Source: Boswellia sacra | Lineage: Eukaryota > Streptophyta > Magnoliopsida > Sapindales > Burseraceae | Direction: 5' to 3' | Length of the DNA stretch: 64,000 nucleotides | Assembly: GCA_013180625.2 (NCBI GenBank) | Contig: SNVD02011020.1 | Span: 458,287 to 522,286, forward strand | Shown: piece by piece, positions 1 through 11,740 of the stretch | How positions within the stretch are numbered: the stretch's first letter is position 1 | How the letters are laid out: each line of letters starts with the position of its first letter | Program-made: the position numbers and the translations under genes | Notes under the pieces: generated by a model | The model's database searches: none | The model's input: the letters and a program-made list of their open reading frames with translations, nothing else | Told to the model about the DNA's origin: nothing

Positions 1-779
1 GCTTCTATGCAGCTCTAACGATATCTCATAGACATCCGCAGATATTGTGGTTATTAGTATGTTCATTGTCAATCTAATTTCCTTCTTCAGGCATTCAGCC
101 AGTGTTTGCATTCTGGCTGAGCTTCTTTTTCCCATTTCCTTATACAAAATTCAACTAGTGTGTATATGTACACTAAAGAAAAAGCTGAGCTTTGTCTGCA
201 TCAAATCTAACAAGTGTTGCCTATTGTTTGTAAAGATTGAAGTATAATGACCTGCCCATTTAAACAATTCAAGGTCCTGTTTGACCATGGGGACTATGGG
301 CTTCCCCAATACCCAATTCTACACAGCTGCTCTTGGGTCAGCACACAGGATTTCAGTAAAGAAAGGAAATGGCTCAAATGGGTCTATCAAACTATTGTTC
401 ATTGAAACTTACTTAGCTATAGAAATTTGAACATTGTTTAGCAGATTGATCATATGAGTTGTTCGACTATATATCAAAGATATTTGCACATGATTCTCCA
501 TATTGAATGCAAATTTGCGGCCAAATACCAAATTAATCTTTATGTTAATGAGCAGACTGATAATGTAGACGAAATATCACATATGTTATAACAAAGAAAC
601 ATGTATTAATATAAAGTTAAAGACCCATGTCCGTGGAATTTGAGTCAAGTATATCCATTTAATGTTCTAATAGTAATATTTGAAAAAAAAAACTTAGATT
701 CTTAAATATTAAAATGCATGCTTTGTCTAAACTCTAAAGACATTCATTAATTTCTTGCCTCGATATTTTCAACCAGTAT
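1..779. other. Gene-free stretch with a weak duplicated block
   Basis: No gene is recognised. Roughly 90-270 resembles blocks near 14290-14470 and 33040-33200 (shared words such as the cttctttttcccatttcct tract), so this is a diverged third copy of a duplicated non-coding segment. The short ORF at 47-247 lies in this repeat and has no recognisable motif. Confidence 0.5.
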
Positions 780-1035
780 ATCAATTACAGATATTATAGT
801 GAATTATTGTAGTCAAATGTGAACGCACCTCGGCTAAACCCAGTTAAAAAGTTTGTTTGAAAGTCAAAACTTCGATTTGCTTTGCTTTATCTAGGAGTGG
901 GTAGAAGTTGGCGGATATGAGAACAGACTATGCCAATTACAAGTTTTTGATTTTCTTGAAAAATATGTACCACCCATTCATTTTCAATTATGTTTTGATT
1001 AGTTTTTACTTTTGAGATAAAATTGAACTAAATGT
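780..1035 (+). repeat. Segmental duplication block A (copy 1)
   Basis: Collinear with 29135-29383, sharing for instance the phrase ctaaacccagttaaaaag and the following text, with substitutions and small indels throughout. The second copy is followed directly by a hAT-like element. There is no coding capacity. Confidence 0.8.
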
Positions 1036-1964
1036 ATTGTCACTATCTGATTCTGACAAAGAGATATTCTCTTAATTTTAAAAAATAATATTATGTGTCA
1101 CACATAACATTGTATAATAATGCAATTGTTGGTGTGGTGGGAGGTTCCAGGAAGGCCGCAACTTTGCAGATGTAGTCAAACTTTGAATTTTGAAAGCTTC
1201 ATCAAATCAATCAGAGGCTTTCTTCTGGCGGCAATTCTGGCCTTGGAAAAATCTGTCTGTCCTCATGCGATGGGATGGCAGTAAGTTTGTTGGCATTCTT
1301 TTATCATTTTTTTAGCAAAATTTAAGATTCATCAGATACTCGCACAAAATCAAATGTGCAGGATACCCGGAATGTCAGTGGTACTCTGTACCTTAATATC
1401 ATATGGACCCTTAAATAAATGTCATTAACAAATATAATATAATTAGGGCATGCTAGCTAATGAAACATTGTTAATTGCTTGGACCTAATTAAATGGGATT
1501 TAGATAATACTATTTCTGCATTTGAACTATTCTAATTTCTCGAATTTGTCATTTGGATTAGATGACAAAATGAGTAGTACATTTTCAGTACATGTACAAC
1601 TCAAATAAACAAAATAAATGAACAAGTTGCTGTTCAGGATCTGTAGCTTATATTTTTAGCCATTTCGATCTCTGCGTTTATCAGATGACAAGTCCTCAAT
1701 TCGGTCATGATTTCATTTTAATTATGGGCTGTCAAGAATTTTTCCAATCTGGTCCTACTTATCAAAATCGAGGCTTTTGGAGCTTTGACAACTCAATCAT
1801 ACAAAAGGCTCCCCATCAGTCCTCTCCTCTTGGACTTATTATAAGTTATAATCTTTGGATTCTTCCATTACTGGTACCCATTTCTTTTACCTCTTCAACC
1901 CTATTTTAAAATATATCCAAATAAAATTTTTAAACCTTTATTTTTCTCTTATTGGCCCAGGAAA
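1036..1964. other. Non-coding stretch absent from the paralogous copy
   Basis: It lies between the two duplicated blocks A and A2 but has no counterpart at 29.1-31.5 kb, where the two blocks are separated by the hAT-like element and only a few dozen bases. It is therefore either an insertion here or a deletion there. No gene or element ends were found. Confidence 0.4.
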
Positions 1965-2345
1965 GAGAGCTGAGTTTTGGCCTTATATTCCATACAATCT
2001 GGTGACGTATCCCTCCCTATGTGGCTCAGGCTTATGACGAGAAGGTTGCGTCAAGAACGCGGTTCAAGCGCTGTCTAGCCCTAATGCAATTGACAAGAGG
2101 CTCACTACTCTCTTTAGAGATGAAAATCCCCATGCATGTTCCATGATGCAAGTTATTGGTCAATTAACTTATCAATAATATTGATCAGTCATATTAAAGT
2201 GTTGTAAATGATATGACTAAGATGATAATGACCGCATTTAATGAGTTGGATGCATATATATTTATCAAATCAAATTTCTATTTCAAGGGGTTTTTAAATC
2301 AAATTCGAATTCAGTATTAAAAAGTTTAAAGTAATACACAAAAAC
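1965..2345 (+). repeat. Segmental duplication block A2 (copy 1)
   Basis: Matches 31500-31930. The best-preserved core is ggctcactactctctttag followed by agatgaaaatccccatgca. The core is less AT-rich than its surroundings, which suggests an old exon or regulatory piece. The reading frame is not conserved between copies, so no protein is called. Confidence 0.75.
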
Positions 2346-4396
2346 TGGTATTTTTGCTTTTAATAGAATCAGTGTTAGAATTTTTTTGTCATCTTAAGTA
2401 AATTTACCTTAGAGTTAAATTGTCAAAAGAAATTAAAATAGAAGTAGAGGCTGAAGATGTGAAAGATGAGGCTGAATAGAATAACTCATAATCATTTGAG
2501 ATTTTTTTAATCTTAAGTAATACTAGTAGTATTTATTTCACAATTACAAGTAACTACTTTTTTATACAAATTATGAGATAGTGATCAACCCATTTTCAAT
2601 GATTGGGATTAAATCTAACTATTATTATTATTATTTATATGTATTACTTAATTGATTATATATGTTAGATTAAATATTAATCATTGTGAGTTATTAGATC
2701 AATCTATTTTTTACAGCTGAGATTAAATCTAATGAATAATTTTCATTTCCAGGTGCATGGATGGTGTATGTACATTTAAATTAAATAATATAACGATGTA
2801 TATGTTAAGGTCATATTTGTCTTTGCATTGTTTGGTGGTACATTTCCTTGCCAGTCGTGCGCTTCGTAAATTCCAACGAATCTATCGGGGGCTATTATAG
2901 GGTTATGACTATGAGGCTGAAGCGCCGATATTTATGGGATCTGTTGTTTTTAAAATAGACAGATTGATGGTGACATATTAGGCTTCGTTAACAAAGACAA
3001 CTTTTTATGCATGCATGACAATGTCAAAATGACGTACTTTCAGATGGGGTCCCAGTCCAACGACCACACTGTCGGCTGTCATGTGTGGCCAATAGAATCC
3101 TGATCCGATGGTCGGAAACAAAAAGGCAATAGGTAGGCACAGAGATATCAAAATTATGGGCTCGTGTCCTTTAAAATGGGAATGTTACAATTTTTTTTTT
3201 ATTTATTTACAAAATTTGTACCAAAAAAAGAAGAAGAAAGAATTGCTGTACCTGTGCTTTGACTGAACTGTAAAACAACGCGTCCTCAACATATAATTAC
3301 GACATCTATAATTAATTATTGAATTTTAATTTATATTTTTGTTTTTGAGGATGCAGCTAAATAGTCGCCTATTAATTTCATTGCTTTAATTCTTTTGTTG
3401 AATGATGCTGTAAAATATACATACATACATACATACATATATATATATATATGTGTATGTATGTATGTATGTATTAGAAGAATTTACTCCAGCCACAAAT
3501 TCAACAATATTCTACAACTAGTGTACGATGAGGACAGGTACGCATCGTGTGAAGTTAATAGCCTGAGTTTTAACTTCTTAGTAAGGTAAGTTGGTGTTGA
3601 TTTGCTAGGTATTGCAAGTCATCTACCCCTTTAATTAGCAATTTCATCAGTCATGTACCTCTTTAGTCTTTATTATGACAAGTCATGTACCTCTCTTTAG
3701 TCTTTAATAAGAACAATAGATAAAATTCTGTTATAAATGATCATACCCTTCTACTTACTAACCTTAATTACATGTTAATTATTTATCTGTCTGATAAAGT
3801 ATAGATTTTTCTTTAAACTGGGTTTGATGGGTTCAGATATGGTACCATTGGACCGCGCATGCATGTGAAATATCACTGGGGTCTTCTTGTTCTTCATCTT
3901 GTTGCTGATCTGCAACTGCAATTAATATTAATTGCGTCATATCTCTTCCAACCAACAATCAACTCAATATATCTGTTGTGTTTAAATATCTCTTCCTTAT
4001 ACACAATACTGAGATTCAAGTGCTCTAAAGTTAAACTATGAGAATCACATGCGTTGTAGACTTGTAGGGGCCAATATATTTGCATCGATCTAAGAAAATG
4101 GAACTTAATTGAAAGAATTAATTCTCCCCTTTCTGAAAGCTGCTTTTCAAATATTAACTACCATGTACATCTATAAAAGTACTGGCCGTTCTTATTTTAC
4201 CAGAAGGGTTTGAATTAGCACCCCCAAAAAGAATATTCTTTGTGGTATATATGCATACACAACTGATGAAAGAAAATTTGACTACGGTAGAAGAATAGTT
4301 TACTTTGATTTGTGCATTCAGACAAACTTGACTGCCTTTTGGAAGCGGTACTCCGGTCGAAATTACCCAACGTCCCATATGTAAATCCTAAAGCAC
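2346..4396. other. Intergenic region upstream of the first B3 copy
   Basis: No gene recognised. It contains a degenerate internal duplication (about 2580-2625 and 2697-2740, sharing gattaaatctaa), a palindromic microsatellite at 3417-3474, and short ORFs without recognisable motifs. Confidence 0.5.
3417..3474. repeat. Compound palindromic microsatellite (ATAC)n(AT)n(GTAT)n
   Basis: An ATAC run passes through AT dinucleotides into a GTAT run, its reverse complement, so the tract can fold back on itself. Confidence 0.9.
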
Positions 4397-4405
4397 CTAT
4401 AAAAT
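4397..4405 (+). promoter_or_regulatory. Putative TATA box of the first B3 copy
   Basis: The sequence ctataaaat lies about 90 bases upstream of the ATG at 4488 and is followed by CT-rich leader-like sequence. It fits a plant TATA element by sequence and position only. Confidence 0.5.
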
Positions 4406-4487
4406 CACAGCCTATATACATCCCCACGCACCCACACAAGGAGAGTCTCTCTACGATCATATACTCTTGTTCGATCCATCGATCTCC

Positions 4488-4894
4488 ATGGAAATCTTCT
4501 CGAAGACTTATTCAACACTGATGCTGCAAGAAAGTTGGAAGTTCCAGCAAGGGCTCTGCAGCATTTTCACTTCCCTGCAGGTCAATTCCTACTGAATTTA
4601 GAGGTCAGAGAGTCCGCTGAAAGTGTGTGGCCGCTTTTTTTGTCGAAAAGAAAAGAAGGTTCCGATGCAAAACCTTTTGCGAAACGCCGTGGTTGGGGTC
4701 GTTTCGCCAGAGCTCATGGTCTTAGGGGAGGTGACAGAGTCACCTTGTATAGGCTGCCGGAAGATGAAGCAGCTGGCGGAGTACATTACGAAATTGCTGC
4801 GAAGGAACAGAATGTTATCAAATTATTCGGCAGATTTATGCGTCCTGGTGATCATCAAGTGCACCCAAGTCATGCTAATGTGCTTGAGGTCTAA
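4488..4894 (+). pseudogene. B3 domain protein gene, copy 1, with 5' frameshift
   Basis: The frame ending at the TAA at 4892-4894 encodes a single B3 DNA-binding domain of the same type as the four intact copies. It shows HFHFPAG, a VWPLFLSKRKEG strand, GWGRFARAHGL and GGDRV, ending in KLFGRF and a C-terminal tail longer than in the other copies. The family's first strand and the NTDAARKLEVP segment lie upstream of the first in-frame TTG (4535) in the same open frame, but that frame has no ATG. The natural start, ATG at 4488 followed by EIFSKT, is in a different frame, so a one-base change between about 4506 and 4516 breaks the gene. B3 proteins are nuclear transcription factors. With no in-frame AUG this copy is probably not translated normally, although a small intron or a non-AUG start cannot be excluded. 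It is closest in type to the copy at 33699-34070. Confidence 0.7.
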
Positions 4895-7800
4895 GTTCCT
4901 GTGGTTAGTTGTTGATCACTTTTAGCTAGCAAGACCAACTGTGCCTTTCTATGAAAACCTGAAGCACCTTTCTCTTCTGGAATATATGTTAATTTTTCTG
5001 CATTAATACATGAACAATTATCAGCTAGCCACCTTCATGTTACATAATAATGTGCCTCTTCAACTTCAAGTAATCTTCATGTATTTTACTTTCATTTTAC
5101 ATCTTATATATAATGAGATTGCTTGTTTCTAAGTAAAATGAATACTAATATTAATGATGTGTATGATTATGAAATTGCTTTTACTGATAATTATTTCACC
5201 TTAATTCCAAATAACTTTTCTGTCTGAATGAGCAGGTCGTTAGGTTTTTAATTTCTCAGGGAATATACAATCATGTTTGCTTAGTTGAAGTTGATATTGT
5301 TGGGAATTGGGCATCGATTGATTTGTGAAATTGACAGGTATGATGTTCTTGTAAAAGACAAGGGTTGGGTTGGGTTGTAAAAGACAAGGAGGGAGTTCGT
5401 CATACCGTTTATTTTTAAACATAATTGCGTTCTCCTTATGAACCATTTGATGACCCGTTCTAGCATCATGAACTATAATAATGTTTTTTCAAGTATTTAT
5501 ATGACTGACGAAACCTTAGAAATATTATTATTAATTTTCAGTACTAGTGCAAATATTTCAACATTTATAAGCTACAAATTGCTCATTAGTCATTAGCATA
5601 CATAATCCCAACATTTATGGCAGCCATTCACTTACCCAGCTATGACTATGACAAACTTCCACTATCACAATATAATCATGCATGCATGAGGTCCAATTAA
5701 CCATTAGTGTGTTAAACAAACTTTGGAGCACTTTTGGACTTTGTTTGACAACCATCACATGCGTGCAGGGCCCCATTTGATTTCAGAAAATGAACTTGGA
5801 ATATTCGACACCACTAAGTCTGAATTTTCACATTTTCCATGATCCACGGCCTCATTTAAACTTGGTTTTGATGGAATTAATAAAATTTGATTATAATTTA
5901 GAGCACATTGTACTTCGGTTGACAATCACATGCCCGCAGCTGGGGCCATTAGATCATCGAAAATAAACTTAAAAGATTTGCCTCCTCCGATTAATGGTTA
6001 TGGCAACCACTCAATCCCTAGCTAGCTATAACTGTTATCTGTAGTTTAAAAGATTCTCTTCAATAATTTATAAGAAGCAGCATTCTCTTGATGAATAATG
6101 CTTCTGCCTGTAAGTAAAACATGATTGTATAGCACTCTGGTATTAGTCGAAGAAATTAAATTCCCGAGTGTCGTAATAGTCTAATAAGTATGCTGTAGCA
6201 AAAGAGCAAAATAAACCAATCAATGTGCTTGCAGACACTGTTAGCTAGGTGGACTTACCCACGTATGAATGCATGCATATGACTATGATTCTAACCATGA
6301 AAGCCTAAATAAATCACCATGTTTGGAAGGCATCAACACCGACACAAGAGTCTCACAGACAATATTTGGGATGCTCATTAAATTGGGTTTATTCAATAAT
6401 GTAAGAAAAATTGGTGGAAATTGGGATATAACTTTTTAAATGCATACTTTTTTTTTTTTTAAGCTGTTGAAGATTCGAAAAAACGTGTCCACTCACAGCA
6501 TGGTCATCATATTTAAACTTTTTAAATACATTTACAATAGGAAAAAAGCAACAAAAGTTTATCTACCATGATTCTTATAATATATACATAATAATATTGT
6601 ATACTATTTTACGAAAGTTGACAAAGTCAAAGTTAATTTCTTCTACCGTGTTCAAATTTTCTTGTGTTTAAAGAGACACGAGGTCACTTTCCAATGGTAT
6701 CTTCTATTTCATTGTAATCTAGTCATAGTACATACTGTTCTATGGTATCTTCACACAGATAGTCAATTAGCCGTTGGACTGTGAAAAAACAAAAGTGGAT
6801 AGAAGCAAGCAGCCGACCAAGTGGGTAGTGAGAAAGCATCATCCCATAACTATAACCCTTTCAAAAATCACCAAGACGCTGACGTGATATCCCTAGACTC
6901 GTAGTTAGCCAGCAAGCATATTCTAAATTCTAAAGTCTCTTTAATTCTTCTCTTGAAACACATGGATGTGGGCTCGTTCATAACATATAGAAAGTCTCAC
7001 GTGATCATGAGCCAAATTTTAATATTTTGTATTAACCGCTACTTACTTACGTCTAATTAAGTCTACTTTTAGCCACATACCAATTCATGAATTGATAAGT
7101 TTAGCCGTTTGTTGATTTTTATTATTTAATTCAACAATTAAATATGGAAAATAAAAAAGTGATGCTACACATATATACTTGAAAACCATTTATCATTTTT
7201 ACAAACTAATTATTAAAGATAAATATTTTTAATTTAAGAAAATATATAATTGGGTACATATTATAATACATTATTATCGTTATTTTGTTTATATAATTAA
7301 TTTATATTGAAGGCCCTAAAACATAATTAATGAATAAATGATTTTTTTTTTTTACTTCAACGATTTTGCATGTCCTTCAGCAGCTTTTAACTCAAATCTA
7401 TGTTATTGGTTTCTGCAAAAAGGACTATGGTCTTGTTCAATAAGTTTTATGCGTGACCCACGAAGGGAAGATTCTTTCCTAGCTAGCCATAGGTTTTTTT
7501 TTTTTTTTTTTGGACGAAATCGCATGACTCTTTCCTATAAAAACAAATAAACCTTGTATTTAAAACAATCAACAAAGAGAGAGAGGGAGAGAGATTTGGC
7601 TGAACATACAACTTGTTCGAAATGATAAGATGCTCAGCCATAGACTGAATAAAATAAGCTCGTGGGCTAAGTGCAAATGAACTTCTTGCAAATTTGACTA
7701 GTTGAGCATACATGTGTATGTGTGTGTGCACACATGGACAGACACATACAGACACACAGAGATGCCTTCATGACACCCAGCTTCAGAATATCATTGCATT

Positions 7801-8309
7801 CGCGAGTCCATCAATAAATGGCTCGGATTATATATGAAGCATCATATATAATTATCAACTGAGGCAAGCAGAAGCTTTCACGGGAATTAAAAAAAAATAA
7901 ATAAAGTTAGTGTAGCTGAAGCCATTTTAATGAACACTTGAGCCTGTTGAGGTTATGTAATACCTGATATGGCATCTCCACTAATTCTCTTGCAATGTGA
8001 AACTAACCATACGTTTGACACCATCTCTATCTAGTGCATGAACAAGATTACAGGAACACTTTAGATGAAACTATGTGTTATTTGGCTATATACCACCAAA
8101 ACAACCAAACTCAAAAACGTAAAATTTTTTGTGATTTATACAGAATCATGGACACTATGTCAGCGCTGTTACATGTAACCAATTGATCTGTAATATTTCT
8201 TCACTGCTTTGAACTGATATGGCTGGGGCCGTAACAGCATGTGTGTGCAGTCGATAGCTTCACTAGCGTTTTGTTTACGATTTGGAATAAAAAATGAAAA
8301 TGGAAAATT
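4895..8309. other. Gene-free intergenic region
   Basis: No gene or complete mobile element recognised. The region has homopolymer A/T runs and several short ORFs without domains. About 6455-6530 resembles about 13380-13450 (shared ttttaagct and tgtccact words), indicating further diverged duplication. A GA-rich tract lies near 7576-7594 and a TG-rich tract near 7711-7760. Confidence 0.5.
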
Positions 8310-8530
8310 GACCACCACAACATGTGTGTGTTTGTTTGAAGATTTCTTTGAATTAGGTGGCCAAAGGCTGACCAAATAGGCTAAGCCTAATGCATAACTT
8401 GTTTAATTAAGAGTCCTTAAATGGGCATGAATGTGGGAATTAAATGCACGATGTTGACATAAGCATCTATAGGAGAGAGAAAGTTTAAAGCAGTGCAATT
8501 AATTAGCCTTCGAATTTAATTTATTATATG
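8310..8530 (+). repeat. Segmental duplication block C (copy 1)
   Basis: Collinear with 45120-45315. Both contain gctgaccaaataggctaagc, and later gcagtgcaatta followed by tagccttcgaat. Non-coding. Confidence 0.75.
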
Positions 8531-8546
8531 TTCGCTCAACCATCAA

Positions 8547-8548
<2 letters not shown>

Positions 8549-8599
<51 letters not shown>
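8549..8599. repeat. (TA)n microsatellite
   Basis: About 25 uninterrupted TA units. Confidence 0.95.
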
Positions 8600-8602
<3 letters not shown>

Positions 8603-9759
8603 AATAATATAATTTTAAGTAGGTATTTTTTTTAAAGGCTTATTACTGGAGATTAATTAAGTTAAAGAATGAAGTTATTCAATGAATCAATATATATTAA
8701 AAAAATCGCATAAATGTGTAACTCAAACAAGACATTGTAACTCAAGGCAACCACCGCCGGCGTTAGAAAATGGTTTTGGCCATCTAGTAAGCGGATGTGA
8801 TTATTTGAGATGATGAGTTAACTATGCATTAAGTAATTGGACATTATCTATGCATCAATTTTGGATTGTCTGAAACTCTTTAAATTCTTATCTGACAAAG
8901 CAGAACTTTTCAATATCATCCTTACATCTTCTTTCTTACTTTATATAGATATATTTATATCTTTAATTCTAAATATCAATTTGTATACAGACTTGTAAAT
9001 TAGTAGAATAATACAAATTAATTTGATTTTCAATTAATTTTCATTGCATGATGTTGAATTTTATACTTTACCGAGTGCGGCGTCGTTTTTGCACTTTGAA
9101 ACTCCATCTCCCGGCAAAAGTCAAAAACCTATAAATAAAGTGAACAGTTCTAAACTCAGCCAACACAGGACAGCCTTCTCAAACCCTACCAATGGTTTTC
9201 TTCTCTCTGTGTCCGTCTCTCCCTTCACTCAATTCCAGCAAGTTGCCATAACACTCTCTCCAATCCGACACGTGCTAAACCACAGATTCAGAGCCACTGC
9301 ACACGTGTCCTCTCCTACACTTCTCATTAAACCCTCTCTATGTCCCACCTCACAACAACATCAAAGTTTAATTTTTAATATAATACATATGCATAGATAA
9401 TGTTATTTTCAATATTGTGAGAAAATGAATTGAAATGATCCCAAATGACAGAATACTTAACTTTAATTTCACTACTCTTCCATAATTAAAATTAAAAAAA
9501 AAAACTCACATTAAAAATTGAGTTGGAAAAAAAATGATAAAATCTTTTCAGTAAAAATATGACTCGGATCTTGTAACATAAACGTCAAGTTTATAAATTG
9601 TTATGAATTTGCACTTTACTAGTAATTCTTATTTTACATTCATATTTTTATTATCGTAATATTATTGAATTGAATAATATTATATTACAAAGTCTTGATA
9701 CAGACCCAACTATACAAATTATATGCTGTATTATACAATTGGATGAATAAATAAGACAA
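8600..9759. other. Intergenic region with a promoter-like and leader-like patch
   Basis: Mostly AT-rich. About 9060-9350 is less AT-rich and reads like the start of a gene: a GCGGCGTCG motif near 9077, a TATA-like cctataaata at about 9129-9138, a pyrimidine-rich leader, an ATG at about 9192, and two CACGTG-containing sites near 9270 and 9302. The 118-residue ORF covering it (9044-9400) matches no family I recognise, and the ATG at 9192 reads only about 20 codons. It may be a truncated gene 5' end, but this is unproven. Confidence 0.35.
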
Positions 9760-10520
9760 TTGGACAACGTTATCTATGCATATATATTATATTAGCAGCA
9801 CTCCAAATCCAAATCCAAGTTTAATTTTTAATTATCACTCTTGTTCAATTCGCTAATGATTAAGTAAAAAAAGTTAATTTTGAACTCTAAACACCTTTAA
9901 ATTAAGATAATTAAATTGATGATTATCACACATGCATGATGATTAATGGGCATATATACTTCTTAGTTTTTAATTCATGCAACGTCACAGCACATGCGTC
10001 AAAGTCAAAATTGTTAAAAGATAGAAACATATATGCAATGAAGGCAGAGTTCTAGTATTGATTGATTATTCAACAAGTCCAGATCCCACTTCAAATGGCC
10101 TTACCCTGGCATGTGGGATTACCAAAAAAGAATGGTTTGCGCAATACCGATCTATGGTTGGTCTTGAATTCGTAGGTTATGAATCATGGATAACTTCTTT
10201 CCCATTATTTCTAAAACAATAAAAGAAGTATCCAAAGTCATTATGCAATTAATGATGTAGAGAGAGTGTGCCATTAATAAAACTAAAAGAAATACTATGA
10301 ACAAAATGCAACATGTGTATTACTAAAGAAGTATAACAGTAGCATTTATTTCATATACATAGACTCACTAAAGAGGTACGCATGAGTATACTGAATAAGA
10401 AAAGTCTATTGAAGATTAAGACGACATAACCGGATAAAATGAAAAACACACTTGCTACTACCACAATAGCATACTACGAACTCAGCCTGTGTCTTGGGTA
10501 CATCTTCTGTACCCATCTCA

Positions 10521-10883
10521 TCAGACTTCAACACTTACAACTGTGCCGAATAATTGGAACACAGGCCTCCTCACAACAATTACGTACTGCACTGCATCAT
10601 GATCAGCTTCCGGGACAGAAAAGATCATGACTTCATCACCTTCCCTAAGACCTTTAGCTCGAACGAACGGAAGCCAACTAGCACGTGTTATACAAGTTTT
10701 TGGATATCCTTCCCTTCGGTTCGACAAACAGAATTCCCACACCATATTCTTGTTGTCTCTCATGCGTAACTGCAGCGTTCGTTCACCCGCAGGGAAACGA
10801 AAATGCTCCAGAGCATTGCGACCAAGACCTTCCAGTCTTGTTGAAACATCGGTTCTCCCCAGAACCTTCCGCACGACCAGCAT
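10521..10883 (-). CDS. Single-domain B3 DNA-binding protein (copy 2)
   Basis: Intronless, 120 residues, almost entirely one B3 domain. It shows VRKVLGRTDV (residues 4-13), the HFRFPAG core (27-33), the WEFCLS strand (49-54), W70, FVRAKGL (73-79), EGDEV (81-85), a VQYVIVVRR strand (98-106) and LFG (111-113). B3 proteins are nuclear transcription factors that read short sites in the DNA major groove. This one has no second domain, activation region or obvious coiled coil. The ATG is the first in frame and is preceded by the leader motif ttaattagct found in the other copies. A TATA box lies about 75 bases upstream. It is closest to the copies at 46260 and 48497. Target and biological role are unknown. 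Confidence 0.9.
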   Translation of the reverse strand: MLVVRKVLGRTDVSTRLEGLGRNALEHFRFPAGERTLQLRMRDNKNMVWEFCLSNRREGYPKTCITRASWLPFVRAKGLREGDEVMIFSVPEADHDAVQYVIVVRRPVFQLFGTVVSVEV

Positions 10884-10953
10884 AGCTAATTAATTAACAA
10901 GACAATTGTGTGAGAATTAGCTCTCTTGTTTGGAGGGTTTTGCTTCTGCTCAT

Positions 10954-10962
10954 TATTTATAG
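10954..10962 (-). promoter_or_regulatory. TATA box of B3 copy 2
   Basis: On the minus strand this reads ctataaata, about 75 bases before the ATG. The same motif occurs at a similar distance in the copies at 46260 and 48497. Confidence 0.7.
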
Positions 10963-11329
10963 AGAGAGGCAAGCTAAGTAAAAAGAGCAAAAATCTAGAA
11001 AGGGCATGCAAAGGTATGAACATAAGCATACACAAATCACATTTTTAAATAATATATGATTTGGTATACTTTGCTGTCATTTCAATCATAAATATAATAT
11101 AAACTCAATTCTTTGTGGCTTACGTTCGTCAAATTTCTGCGCTTTTAACTCACCGGTCTATTTCACGAGACTAGCAAACTGAAACTTCTTCAATTTTTCT
11201 ATCTTTTTCTCTTAAATCTTTGATTTTAGCTCTTGAAAAGTATATGGGCATTCTGATGAGTTATTGACTTTTGTTTAAACCCAAAAAAAAAAAAAATCAT
11301 ATATTATTTAAGCCTTTAAGGAAATATTT

Positions 11330-11740
11330 TTATATGTACTTATTCAAAATTAGGGTCTTATTTAAAATTTTAATTTATGAATTTTAAAACTTAGTTTTAA
11401 AATTTTATTTAATGAGTTTAAATAAATCAATTGTGATGTAGAATATTTGTGTAAGATATTAAAATATATATATTTATTTTGAAGTATTTAATTTGTGTTA
11501 GTGTCTTATTATTTAGATATGATCTGTGGATTTTAAGAATTACTTTTAATATATTAGTTTATAGATTTTGATAAATTGATTATGATGGACATGATGTGTA
11601 GTGTAAGATATTAGAGAGTATAATTTGAAGATAAAATATTTTATTTGAGTTAGGCTTTTATTTTAGAGATTTGATTTTAATTTTAAGAATTAGTTTTTAA
11701 TATATTGTTTTATGGCCTTTATAAAATGATCGTAGAGACT
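11330..11740. repeat. Diverged AT-rich tandem repeat, period about 165 bases
   Basis: At least two full imperfect copies can be aligned by eye. Each contains a segment like aagatatta, then attttaagaatta followed by tttttaatatatt and a gatt/gttt track. Part of a third copy precedes them at 11330-11400. Highly AT-rich, non-coding. Confidence 0.5.

Larger units (their letters stand above)
9760..10990 (+). repeat. Segmental duplication block B (copy 1), containing a B3 gene
   Basis: Collinear with 47620-48990 over the B3 gene, its promoter side (high coordinates) and about 750 bases on its 3' side. Shared phrases include acataaccggataaaatgaa and cagcctgtgtcttgggtaca. Both copies carry the gene on the minus strand, so this is a direct duplication of gene plus flanks. 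Confidence 0.85.
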
